Shown here in pieces: positions 23,801 through 35,400 of a stretch of DNA of 64,000 bases. Location of the stretch: positions 11,807,501-11,871,500 of the forward strand of contig NC_059084.1 in NCBI RefSeq assembly GCF_020497125.1, in the 5' to 3' direction. The DNA comes from Mauremys mutica. Its lineage: Eukaryota; Chordata; Testudines; Geoemydidae. The notes under the pieces were generated by a model. It was not told the origin of the DNA and made no database searches. It saw nothing but the letters and a program-made list of their open reading frames with translations. The position numbers and the translations under genes were made by a program. Numbering within the stretch: position 1 is the first letter of the stretch; every line of letters starts with the position of its first letter.

Positions 23801-24030
23801 CTCTCTGGATAGTCCTATCACTCTCACCCCTGTAGGCATCACAGCAGAGGTGGGAGGGACCTAATAGAGATAGTAGCTTTCTGATTTTTTTTTTTCAGAA
23901 AATGTGTATCATGTATTAGCATGAGTGCATAGGTGCCTGTGGGAGAAAAGGCTTAATGGGCAGTGAAGCCTGCACATGCCAGCCGAGCAAAGACAGTAGT
24001 TGATACAGTAAGATGATAGTTCTGATAGGG
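20860..24030. other. Intergenic; unclassified repeat near 21.5-22.25 kb
   Basis: No gene. The stretch 21500-22250 is unusually G-rich on this strand and contains blocks I associate with turtle LTR-type or other high-copy repeats, such as 'gagggtccctgagctggaac'. I cannot find its ends or coding remnants, so its class is open. The rest is AT-rich with no named feature. Confidence 0.35.
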
Positions 24031-24034
24031 AGGG

Positions 24035-25310
24035 TGTGACGGGTTTGGTCACAGAGATCCCCTTTGGACTGTCACCTGATGTGCTGAGATTACCTCTGAG
24101 CCCGTTTTCCCTGCCAGCTTGGGACTCCAGAACACTGCCCTTTTGAGCCAGACACTCTAGCCTGCTGCAACCCAGACCCAGGTCAGCTCCATGCCCCCAA
24201 AGCTGCAGACTTTAACTAAAAACTGCTCAGCAAGTTACTTGCCTCCTGCACCCAGCCTCCAATTGGATCCAAACCCCAAATAAATCCATTTTACTCTGTG
24301 TAAAGCTTACACAGAGTAAACTCATAAATTGTTCGCCCTCTATAACACTGATAGAGAGATGCACAGCTGTTTTCTCCCCCAGGTATTAATCACTTACTCT
24401 GCGTTCATTAATAAACAAAAGTGATTTTATTACGTATAACAAGTGGGATTTAAGTGGTTTCAAGTAATAACTGATAGAACAAAGTAAGTCACCAAGCAAA
24501 ATAAAGCAAAAACACGCAAGTCTAAGTCTAATGATTTGGGGCAAAAATCTGTCTGGGGATTGGTCCTGCTCTGAGCAGGGGGTTGAACTAGATGACCACC
24601 TGAGGTCCCTTCCAATAATATTCTATATCTACTTAATACATTTAGAAACTGATTCCAGGTAAAATCTCACCCTCAGAGATGGTCCAATAAGCTTCTTTCA
24701 CAGACCAGACTCATTCCTAGTCTGGGCCCGATCCTTTCCCTGGTACAGTCCTTGTTAGTTCCAGCAGACATCTTAGGTGGAAACTCAGGGTTTTCTCATG
24801 ACTGGCAGCCTCCTTTGTCTTGTTCCACCTCCTTTTATAGTTTTGGCACAAGGGGGAAATCTTTTGTCTCTCGGGGTCCCCAACCCTTCTTCTAAATGGA
24901 AAAGTACCAGATTTAAGATGGATTCCAGTATCATGTGACGTGGTCACATGTCCTGAGAGACCCCAGCCTCCATTCTTCCTGGGCTGGCCTACATATACAG
25001 GAAGGTTTGTAAGTAAACAGAGCCATTTACAACCAATTGTCCTAGTCAATGGGAGCCACAAGATTGTAAACCACCATTAATGGCCCACTCTGCATAATTA
25101 CTATAGGACCTCAGAGATATACTTCATATTTCTAGCTTCAAATACAAGAATGATACATGCATACATACATACAAATAGGAATATATTCAGTAGGTTATAA
25201 CCTTTGGTATGAGACCTTACAAGAGACCTTTTGCATAAAGCCTATTCCAGTTATGATATATTCACACTCATAAGCATATTTCCATAAAATATATGGAGTG
25301 CAACATCACA
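24035..25310. mobile_element. Probable solo LTR with nested CR1
   Basis: The block begins TGTGACGGG and ends ACATCACA, giving TGTGA/TCACA inverted ends with the canonical TG...CA of long terminal repeats. Flanking bases GAGGG (left) and AAGGG (right) are a possible 5-bp target duplication with one mismatch. At 1.28 kb it has no coding content, primer-binding site or second LTR nearby, as expected for a solo LTR. A CR1 3-prime end at 24530-24632 sits inside it and must be younger. Superfamily (ERV or Gypsy) and orientation are not decided. Confidence 0.5.
24530..24632 (+). mobile_element. CR1 3-prime end
   Basis: Contains 'ggtcctgctctgagcagggg', 'gttgaactagatgacc' and 'ctgaggtcccttccaat', ending near 'attctatat'. 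These are the conserved 3-prime UTR and terminal repeats of CR1 LINEs. It is severely 5-prime truncated, as most copies are. Confidence 0.8.
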
Positions 25311-26397
25311 AAGGGTAGGGCAAGTTACTCACTTTCAGTTAACTGCAAAAATGGGTATAGAAATACTTAGCAGGGATGCTATATGGCCTACCTGATGGTT
25401 GTAGGATCCTTTGAGAGGTTTGAATGAAAAATGCTGTGTAAATACAAAGTCCTCATTATTATTAATTATTTTATAGAATTTTTTGACGCTAAAGCCCATT
25501 GATTGAAGATTTTTAATTTACTGGAAGTAGGCTCAGCTTACTTTATCTGTGATCAAACCTGATTGGAGAGGCAATTCAAATCATGAAGGTGTCATGCACA
25601 CAGCACGATGGGTATTTTTAGATACTATGGTAAGACAACATGATTCTTAAGACAGCCCAAAAAAACCCCAAAAAACAGAATTTTTTGCCTCCAAACAATC
25701 ATAGGCTACACAACTGGCAAAAAATTACCTGCCAGTAAGATGGTTGGTTCACACTATCCAAGCTGGAAATCACTGCTAATCTTCTGTGATGGATTTGGGG
25801 CTGCTCTGTAATTGATGAATACTGTATGTTGACCTAGTTACTGGGATGTTTTCTGTATGAATATATTGGCTGGGTTTAATAAGGAAAAACAAGCAGGAAG
25901 GAGAAAATGGCTAAAGCTCCCTCCCTCAGCAAACACTTAAGTGTTGTTAAGAGACAGTGCCAGATATATTCACTTGAGTTATTTTACCTTCATCTCAAGC
26001 CAATCTGCCAAACAGGTTCAGATGAGATGGAGCAAAGCCTGGGAACAGAGAAGGACAAAGGCCTCTAGCAGGGCCCCTCTCTATCAAGAGAGGGGATAGT
26101 TGTTTGACGAATACCTCAGAGGGATACCTCAGTCTCAATTTCTCCCTAGCTTCCAATTTGCTGCTGCTCCTCCTTTCTCCCCTCTTCCCCCCCCCAAAGG
26201 AAGAATAATTTATTGCTGACATATACCTGCAGTAAAGTACTAATCCTCCCCAGGATAGCACAGATTGTCTGGCCAGTGCACTGAGGTGTGGAACCAAGAT
26301 TCTGTCTATTCCTTGCCCCTCCATTCCCACTTGCTTTGAAGAGGGTGTAAGGAAGCAAGTAGCCCCATTTCTTCCTAAATGCTTGGACGCAAGGTGA
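25311..26397. other. Intergenic, no recognised feature
   Basis: No coding frame with similarity, and no repeat I can name with confidence. Minus-strand frames at 25995-26451 are unsupported. Confidence 0.45.
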
Positions 26398-26405
26398 GGT
26401 TACAC

Positions 26406-26625
26406 CAGTGGTTCTCAAACTTTTGTACTGGTGACCCCTTTCACATAGCAAGCCTCTGAGTGTGATCCCCCCTTATAAATTAAAAACACCTTTTAATATA
26501 TCTAACACCATTATAAATGCTAGAGGCAAAGCAGGGTTTGGGTGGAGGCTGAGAGCTTGCGACCCCCCTGTATAATAACCTTGTGACCCCCCAAGGGGTA
26601 CTGACCCCCAGTTTGAGAACCCCTG
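26406..26625. mobile_element. hAT-family MITE with 8-bp target duplication
   Basis: The element begins CAGTGGTTCTCAAACTTT, and its right end reads GGTTTGAGAACC-like on the other strand (plus strand 'cagtttgagaacccctg'). Both sides are flanked by a perfect GGTTACAC (26398-26405 and 26626-26633), the 8-bp duplication expected of hAT transposons. It is noncoding, about 220 bp, and related to the amniote Charlie-like MITEs. Confidence 0.85.
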
Positions 26626-26633
26626 GGTTACAC

Positions 26634-29600
26634 CTTGTAGAGGTAAAGGGAAGGGCTTCCTTACTACTGCCTTGTGCATCGTGCATGTAGTCCAAGTCAC
26701 AACTGAATCCTAAACTACATCTGCTGAAGTAAATATGTACTGGAACCCCGATCTGACTGTACAGCTGCATATAACAGTTTTGTATATGTTCAGCAGCTTC
26801 CTTCTGTATTTGTGTAACTCTGATCTTAGAGCCAGGGAAGCAAGATTTCTGCAACAAACGGTTAAAATACTTTAATAAACAATTTTCTTTCCCAAGTGAT
26901 CAATATCCTTCCTGAAATTCAGAATGTATCCCCCATCCTTGACAATCTGCCAGGCCAGCACTTCAGAGCATTAAGGTAATTCTAAATCTGCAACTCCCAG
27001 TTTCCTGTACTGGCCCGACCAAGAAAATAGCTATTTTCTAATCTCTCTTTAGCGGACATGTTTTCATATTTTAATTAAGTTCTCTAGTTGCTCTCTGAAG
27101 AAATGACTCATCAGCATGAAAGACAAGAGAAGTAAAAGAATTACAAATTGACAACACACATTGCATTCATCCAGTTTCAGCGGCAGAGTAGAAGCAGCTT
27201 CAAAACCGAACAACTTAGAAAACAAAGGTTAGAAAATTACAGTGCAATAATCACCACCTCTGAAGCCGGTGACAATGTATAGAGGATTACTTACCTGTGT
27301 GACTAATAAGAGGGGGAATATCTCTTCACAAATCAGGTGATAGTGAAGAAGGTAATCTTTGCCACTGAGACCAGGGTTAGAAGCATAAAAATTGTTGCCA
27401 TGGAGAGCAGTGTTGAAGCACTCAGATACCACAATGAGGGGCAGGCTACAAATATTAGATTAAGCAATATACAAAAGTGATACTTCCAGGCAGGGGACTA
27501 TGAAAAACCTTCAAAATGCTCCACTGTAAGGCTGCTAAGAAAGATGGAATGTGAGTCTTTGTACTAGATTAAATGGGAGTCATGTTTAGGATTAGAATGG
27601 ACCTTGGAGTGCAAGAAGATAGTTCATAAACTGAACCCATTTGAAACGCTGAAAAGGTTTGGACTGGTTCCGCATAGAGGCCAGGTTGCGGCTGATTGGT
27701 TTGTTTGCTTTTTCCCTTTTGCCGACTTGATTCATTGCGACAATAAACCTGATCCAGCCTGAACTCTGGACAGGCTGAATATTTTTCAATAAATCAGGCC
27801 TTATTGCTTCAGAGATTTATAGACCACAGGCCCTATCCAAAACCTGCTGAAGTCAATGGAAAGCCTCCAAATCATTTCAGTGGGATTTGGATTAGGGCCC
27901 ATGTTAGGGACATGCAGAAGCAGTACAAAATGTACAGAATGGTTCTTGATTACCACTGGTTCTTCAATCACCAGTGGCTGTTTCCTAAAGTGGAAGAATG
28001 GGACCAAAAGGAAGGCTTTTAATTACTCTGAAGAGCAAAGATATGGTATGTGATGATAAAGTTGTTCAAGCTATTAGCATTAAATACATTTTAACTAATA
28101 TTAAGAGTCTCAATTAAATCTGTAAATGACAGTCAATTGAGAATTACATCTGAAATCTGGACTAATGGTCTGATTTTAACTCATGCCAAAATACTCCCCC
28201 AAAAAGTGAATTCCAACTGTGCAGTTTGTACACATAAAAACTCATATTGGATCAAACACTGTTCCTTTACTCTGGGGCACCCGAGAGCAGCATTTGGCCC
28301 AATGACTTTAGATCTTAGGGTGTGTGTATATATATATTCACTTTCATGCCCTCTTAACTCCTTTACAGCAATTTATCTTAATTTGTACAGCTGAACTCTT
28401 TGTTTCTTTATGCAACACTGTTTTGACAAAAAAGTCTGACAAATATTTAAATTCCATATGGTAAGACCTCCCTAATTAATAATGATTCATACTTTGTTTA
28501 CTCTCCCCAAAATAATTAGAATGTTTTTTTTAAAAACTATACTGTTCACAAGATAAATGTAGATTCTTCACCTGACGGACTGAAATGGAACCTTTGGAGT
28601 ATTGGGTAAAAGCCTGGTTGTAGTTTATAGACAGATGATGTAACAGACAATATTCATAGCTATGGAGATTGTACACACAATAGACCATAAGGATCATAAT
28701 GGTGCTGTTACTATCTATTGTGTCAAAACTTCATTAGGGAATTTTTAGTTTGTGGATCACTGATCAAATGGCTCTTTTGAATTTAATGAAAATGAACTGA
28801 ATTGATATTTTAAATTAGAGTTATAAATCCTGAAAATATCAGATGGTAATGGAAATAATGATAGACCCTTAACTAAAACTGCATGGATCGTACTGGTATT
28901 AATAATACAGAAGTACAAAGCAAGAGAGCACTTAGGTGCAGATGACTGTTCAAGTGCAGAGAAACTCATTAAAATGACCTAAAGGAAGAGGTATAATTTT
29001 AACAGCTTCTTTTTCCCCAGTGCCCTTCAACTACCTATGATTACTACATAATACACAGTAGCAACCTGAAGAGATACAGAAAATCTGAAAGTATGATCTT
29101 TGAATGCAGCCAGTGGCACCATTCTGGTGTTCTGTGTCTTATCTTTAGTGGTATTGAGAGACTCCCATTGAGTGTAAACAATTTGATACCCAACTAAAAT
29201 GTTATCAGAAATTACTGGAGTAAATAATCTTACTTTAATAACTGCTTTGGTTTTGGTTGCCCTATTAGCAAATAACTTAATAGTTGTGAAATTATTTGCT
29301 CATAAAGTAGCCTGTGTCTACTTTTCTAGTGTCTACACCTGGAAGTTTTTTTTAGATGAGATGGAAATTTGTAGGCTTAGTTGCTTTGTGATAATACTGT
29401 CTACATTATGCGCCACTGTGTATTCCTGAATAAATTAAACTGTAAAACGACTATGAGGTAAAACCCTACAATTGTTTGGTTTCTGCAAGTTTATGGCTAT
29501 AGGTGTTTGGTTTCTGGTAGTACCCACTGGAGCACATGGGAGCTATGGAAACTTAGCACCTCCGAGAACAAGGCCTTGTAAGGTTAATTTACTAACATCA

Positions 29601-30490
29601 GTCAAGTCATGAGAATCACTTTTCTGTGTATGTATTTTTTAGGTCAACATCCTGCAACCTGGATGTCTGCACCTATGTGGAGCTCCTCTGATAACAATGG
29701 GACTTCAGGCACTGATCTCTTGCAACAAGTCACACGATCACTGCCTTGACTGTGAAGTCTTTAGTGCCTTCCTTTTGTGGTTGTATAGCATCTATCGTTG
29801 TGGGCACTAGTTGAAACAAATAATTATGCCTTTGTTATATTCTTGCAGAAAATGAAATGCATAATACCTGGATTTACACTGAAAAGTATTTGTACCGTAG
29901 TTTAAATGTATTCAATAGTATACATTGGATACAGCGTAAAGTAGGCTGGTCTGCAAAATTCCATTATATCAGCTATGTAGACCAGGATGTGCACTGTGGG
30001 CTGCTTTTGTGCTGAATTAATTTCAACCACAATCAATATTTTTAAATGGGTCGAGCCTATCAGTTTTGACAATCAATGTGAAAACAGTTTAGTGGAATAT
30101 TATATAGACTGCCTAGGCCACGACTGGGACATGGGAGATGCTAACCTATAGGCATTTTACAATTTGCCATCCTAAAAGTTAGAGTTGAATCTTTAAATCC
30201 TTCCTCTGCACTGATATCTAATGTTAGAGTATTAGCAGCAAATGGGCCATAAAAAATATATGGGACTTTAATGGTTTATCCTGAAGATTGAAAAATGCTG
30301 TTTTTGAAGGATATAAAAGATGAAATAAACTTGTATGATTTCACAAAATATCTCAGACATTTTTATAAAGCCTTTAGAAAACAATTGAACATAAAACTTG
30401 TTGTTCCCTGGTTGAATAACCAATCCTGAACTACAGTATAGTGTAATCATGCTTATAGCTCTTCAATCAATTTTGTAAAATACTTAAGCT
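26634..30490. other. Intergenic, mostly featureless AT-rich sequence
   Basis: No gene. A short imperfect palindrome at 27829-27898 ('ggccctatccaaaacctgct' against 'tttggattagggccc') is a decayed MITE common in reptiles. Nothing else is recognised. Confidence 0.5.
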
Positions 30491-30494
30491 TTGA

Positions 30495-30650
30495 TGGTAA
30501 GATTGGCCTGCTAAACCCAGGGTTGTGAGTTCAATCCTTGAGGGCCCCTTTTGGGGGATTAGTCCTGCTTTGAGCAGGAGGTTGGACTAGATGATCTCCT
30601 GAGGTCCCTTCCAACCCTAATAATCTATGATTCTATGTGATTCTATGATG
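30495..30650 (+). mobile_element. SINE with tRNA-like head and CR1 3-prime tail
   Basis: 'ggttgtgagttcaatcc' at 30521-30537 resembles a Pol III B box. It is followed by the CR1 tail ('gagcaggaggttggactaga', 'ctgaggtcccttccaaccct') and two terminal 'gattctatg' units. A tRNA head fused to a LINE tail is the standard SINE design and suggests mobilisation by CR1. Confidence 0.7.
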
Positions 30651-30881
30651 ATACACTACTGGCCGTCAACTATCTCTTGAATAACACTCAACTGGCATAA
30701 TATCTAGGCTGAGTGTTTCCATAAGAGAAGCATGTAAATACTTTAGTTTGAAAGTGGAAAGCCAACTGAGTGCTGTTCCATTGACTCTCACCAAGTAGGA
30801 GCACATGTTAAGAACATTAAACAAACACTCAGAAATCTTCCTTTATGACTCAGTTAGGGGAAATGTTTCTAAATATTTTTG

Positions 30882-31026
30882 TATCAGAGGGGTAGCCGTG
30901 TTAGTCTGGATCTCTAAAAGCAGCAAAGAGTCCTGTGGCACCTTATAGACTAAGAGACGTTTTGGAGCATGAGCTTTCGTGGGTGAATACCCACTTTGTC
31001 GGATGCATGCAGGACTCTGCTGCTTT
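30882..31026 (-). mobile_element. 'gtagccgtgttagtctg' SINE copy with 12-bp target duplication
   Basis: Flanked by identical TAAATATTTTTG at 30870-30881 and 31027-31038. The A-rich side of the duplication on the minus strand adjoins the 'ctaacacggctacccctctg' end, so the retroposon's 3-prime end is there and its sense is minus. The opposite end (31010-31026, 'aggactctgctgctttt') is an inverted copy of internal sequence at about 30917-30935 ('aaaagcagcaaagagtcct'). Confidence 0.75.
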
Positions 31027-31220
31027 TAAATATTTTTGGGTTTTATGGGAGATTTTACTGTCTAGTCACAGGAACTTGCTATGGTTGCATAAAAGTGGAA
31101 AATGGAAACTTGGACTCTGACCATGCAGCAAGATCCATGTGGTCCCATGGGCTCATGCATTGGGATAGAGTTGCAAGCTGTTGGCCTTCATTAACAGGGT
31201 GAAGAGGTGGTTCCTATTCA

Positions 31221-31313
31221 TAGAGCCCTATACTGATACAAAACGTGTATCCGCATCAGATCTGCAAATATCTGCAGATACAAAGCGAATATCCATGGAT
31301 TTGCAGGGCTCTA
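31221..31313. mobile_element. Palindromic hAT-like MITE
   Basis: Nine-base perfect terminal inverted repeats, TAGAGCCCT and AGGGCTCTA. Flanks CCTATTCA (31213-31220) and ACTATTCA (31314-31321) match at 7 of 8 positions, fitting an 8-bp duplication. Related to the 19209-19289 copy. Confidence 0.65.
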
Positions 31314-31699
31314 ACTATTCAGTCAGCATCTTGAAGGTCCTGACTTTTATTGTCTCTGGAAATTGAAACAAATTTAAACTATTTTTTTGGTGTATGGTTT
31401 TCTGTGTCTGCTTAGCTTGTGAAGGCTATAGTGACACAGGGCCTGTCTCCTACTGGTCAGATTGCAAGTGAGAGCCTGGCAAGGTCAGGCTCTCCTCCCT
31501 ACCCGGGCAGTACATTGCTGGGAGGGGGCCCTGGCACTGGGCGTTTTCCATCTTGCCCCTTGTGATGAGGTGTGATGGAAATGAAGTGGAAGGGGTTGGT
31601 TTCCAGCTGGGAAAAGGGAGCTCAGGCCTCAGTCCCCGCTGCTGGGGGAGGGAGTGGGGATCTCAGGGCAGTGGGGGTCCCATGTCTCCCTGCAGTAGG

Positions 31700-32440
31700 G
31701 GAAGGAGTGAGGTACTTCAGGGCGATCCCTTGCAGGCAGGAGGGGTGGGTCCCCGTCCCCTTGCCGTGGGGGAGGGGCGCTTCTTGTCGCCCCTCCCCCC
31801 GCGGGACTCGGAGCGCTCCGCTTCGCGGCCGGCCCGCAGTCACGTGCGCCGGCCGCGCTCCCGCTCTCCGCTGAGCGCGCCGGGCCGGCCGCTGGGGGGA
31901 GCGCGGGGCCGGGCAAAGGGCGGCGGCCGCCCCTGGAGGTGGGGGCTGGAAGCCGCAGGGTGGGGGCTCCCCGCGCGGCAGCGGCTGGGGGATCCGGGGG
32001 GTGGGGGCTAGTGGCGCTTTAGGGGCATTATGGCGGGGAGCAGCCGGGTCACTAGGGTGGGGTGCAGAGGTGGTTGGTTGGAGTGGGTGGGTTTGGGGAG
32101 CTTCTGGGGAGGGCGGGAGGTAGGTTTCCTGGAGGGTAGCCCATATGGGGGGGTATTTGGGGCTAGGTGCTTGAGGGGTGCCATGGTGGTGTTTGCTAGA
32201 GGGTGGGTGGTAGATGGGGGAGGTTATTGGAGGGGAGGTGTTGTGGGGTTTAATGGGGAAAGGGCAGCTTTGCAAGGGTCGTGGGGACTGGTTTCCCAGG
32301 GTGTGGCTAGTGGAGGTAGGTTTTGGGTGAGCAGGGTTTTAGCTGAGAAGGTTTCTGGGTGTGGGGGTTATTAAGGAGCGGAAGTGGTGCGGCGTAGGGC
32401 AGCGTGTGGAGTTGGTGTGAGCTGAATTTAAGGGCGATGA
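31700..32440 (+). promoter_or_regulatory. CTCFL: CpG island and presumed CTCFL promoter region
   Basis: CpG density and GC content peak at about 31790-31980, the only such island in the window. They sit directly upstream of the CTCFL coding start and contain no coding gene. A CACGTG E-box lies at 31841-31846. An ETS/GABP-type CGGAAGTG lies at 32379-32386, near the start of CTCFL. A noncoding first exon is expected here or just downstream, but I cannot place its donor. The long proline- and glycine-rich open frames on both strands are products of base composition. Confidence 0.65.
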
Positions 32441-32478
32441 GGGGCCTTAGTAGCTTTCTTTGCTGTCTCTTGGGACAG

Positions 32479-32487
32479 GTTCGCTTA
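32479..32487 (+). other. CTCFL: CTCFL first coding exon, 5-prime UTR part
   Basis: The acceptor 'ctcttgggacag' ends at 32478, leaving only nine leader bases before tandem ATG codons. The open frame continues upstream to an ATG at 32404, but that part lies in the intron. Confidence 0.65.
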
Positions 32488-35400
32488 ATGATGGCCTCTC
32501 AGGACTCAGCCCTGCCTGAGCCGTTCACGAAAATAAAAGGTGCTGAAAGAACCTGGGACAAGGCAAGAGAAGATGATGGAGGGGGCAAGATATCCTGGGT
32601 GAAAGAAAGAAACAGCATCCCTGACCCAGATGCTGAAGGCCTAAATGGAGCCCCTCTAGCCAAGCAGCTGGAAGAGGGAGGAAACCTGGAGTTGTCCCCA
32701 TCTCCAGTACAGGGTGAAAAACATTTGATAATGCTGCAGACTGTGCATTTGAAGGAAGGAGAAGATGAGCTCCAGGCGGTCAGTCAGTTGAATATTCAGC
32801 AGCAGAGTGGGGTGCACATGGTGGTACAACGAGGTGCAAGTGTCTTGCAGCCCTTGGTAGTAGTGCAACAGGGAGTAGGTGCTCAGCCGAATCTACCCAC
32901 AGGTGTAGCAATAAGTATACAGGATGGTGTTTATACATTTCATGACGTGGAGGTGATGCAGATTAACGTTTTGCAAGAAAAAGTACAGGCAAAAGATGAA
33001 GAAAAACAGTCATTGGATAAACCCCCAGGAATGCTACTGATTAAGGTAGAGATACCATCAATGAAGATGATGAGATGGTAACCTTTGGTCTGTAGTGTTA
33101 TATTGGTAGACTTAAAACTAAAATCTGGTTTTAAAAAATATAAATGAAAAATAAAAATCATGGCTGTGACTTTTTAAATGAAGGTATTTAGACATAAAAA
33201 TCCTTTAAGCGAGTTTTTTAAATCTCATCCTATATTATTAAAAAGCAATCTTTCCTATATACATTACAGACAGTTTGTTAAAACTAAAATACTTTTTAAA
33301 ATTTATTTTTCTCATTTCTGCATTATTTGCATTTCAGTTGACTCGGATGTTCATAAGTACGCTGGTAGGCTTCCTTTCCTGGGTCTCACACATCAGTATG
33401 ATACTGTAGTGTTTGGGTGTGAAAGTTGGAATGTTTAATGCCAGACACAACTATTTTTCACTTAGAACAAACTATTTGGAAAGTTCATGAAAATGCTGGT
33501 ATTGCTATAAATATTTGGCTTTGTAAATTTTGCTACAAAACTTGAATGTTGGGCCTAAAATACTAGACATTGGCCCTTTCAAGAGATGATGCATTATATT
33601 TTGTAGTCTCGGGAGTAGTAATGATCACACTGATTATTAAAACCTATTTAGTTAACAAAAATTCAATTACAATACCTTAGTAACTACTGCATGATTTGGA
33701 ATTAATACAAAATGTTTACAAATATACTGCATAAATCCTATATTAATTTTACAAAAATATAATTTATAAAAATTACATCTATTTTCCTTGTTTTTTCTTA
33801 AAATGTAGAGTCCTAAAAATTATATGAAAAATGCTGTCAAAAGAAGTTGAAAATATAAACTTTTATAGTCTCATTGCTATAGTCTCAAAAAGAAGGTCTA
33901 AAATTTGTTTAAATCTGTAAAGATTCAGGGCCAGGTTTTGGAAATTGCCCAGCACTCTGTAGCTCCATTTAGGAACTTTACATGAATCTGTTAATTTTTC
34001 AGAAGTGCTCAACTTCCACCAATTTCCACCGAGTTGAAAATCTGCCCACTCAATTTAGATGCCTAAATGGCCTTTTTTGAAAATTGGGCCCCAATTGTAG
34101 GTGCTTGAAAACTGTCCCCCAAAGTCTGGTCCTGTTCCTGTTGAAGTATATGTCAAAACTCATTGATTCAGTAGGTCCCAAATCAAAATCCCTGCAGATT
34201 ATGTACCAAATAACTAGCTGTAAATGAGAATTAATTGATGGGTAGTTTATTGTATTCTGCTTGCTGGTACAGATAGCCTCTGCTGTTTTGCCACACGCAT
34301 GATTGTACTGAGACTATTTTTTTTCTTGATGAAGTGCAAAACTGTTTGTTTTTTATTTTTTAAACTAGATTGATAGAAGTAAAGATCTACATGCAGTTGA
34401 AGGTAAGGTCCAGCAACTGCCTCCAAATGAAGAGGGAAGAGAAAAGGACATTTTCACTGTTGAGAAAGCAAAGATCTTGAGCTGTAAAGCCAAAGATGAT
34501 ATGTCAATGTCACACTGTGAACACAAAGAGCAAGAAGAACAAGCAGTTATAAAAAACACTGACACTCTAGAAGCTCAAAAAAACACACAGCATAGGAAAA
34601 AAGGTAAAAAGTTGACTATACAGTATTTGTAGCTCATATTTAGAAAACCGATTGAAGTCCTGTAAGTAACTTCCATTCTTTATGGTTAGAGTAAGTTAAG
34701 GTTAGAACTACTACTGAAATTTGGAAGAATGAATAACCCTTTCTGACCTTACCTGATAAGAATTTTTTTAATCGGTGTAATGTCACTGTGAAGTTTCAAC
34801 AGAGAAATTCTTCAGATTCCTGCCTCAATCATCTGCACTTTGAGTAACTTGGAGGAGTTGAAACCTGACTCCATAGCTAAGGTTCCATTGGGTTTTCCAC
34901 TTAATGTTGAGTGTAAATGCTTAATAATTAAACATGAAGATTTGTAAAGTCATTCTGAGATTTGTACTCTTTAGAGCCTTCTTGGTAATCCTTAATATTT
35001 AAAATCATTGTCTTCTGAAATCCTTAGATTATAACTTTTTCAGTCTCCTATATTACGACAAACTCAAAGATGAGAAAAACTCAATTTATAATTGCACTGA
35101 CTGCTTTATCAAGTATAAGCCCAGAATAGGGTAATTCATGGTGGAGGAAAATATGAAAGAGCTGTTTATTATAACTCGTCTGTGGTGGGTTTTTTGTTTT
35201 GTTTTGTTTTGCTATGGAAGCTGATGGAGCTCCGGATCTTCATAGATAACTCCCATTCTCAGAGGCTCCCTTCTTAATTTCCCCTGTGAATCCTGGCTTC
35301 CCTGTCCTTGTGCATCCTGCTTGACCCATCTAGTTCCACTGCTACCATCCCAGCCCCTCTTCCTAGCTGCCTCTGTGCCTTCAGTCTTTTCTCTCATCTG

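Noticed and set aside
31622..32275. 217-codon minus frame and 152-codon plus frame over the CpG island
   Set aside because: Base-composition artefacts upstream of CTCFL: no conserved motif, both strands open.
32404..32487. Upstream ATG extending the CTCFL frame by 28 codons
   Set aside because: It precedes a clear splice acceptor at 32477-32478, so the extension is intronic; mammalian homology starts at the tandem ATGs.
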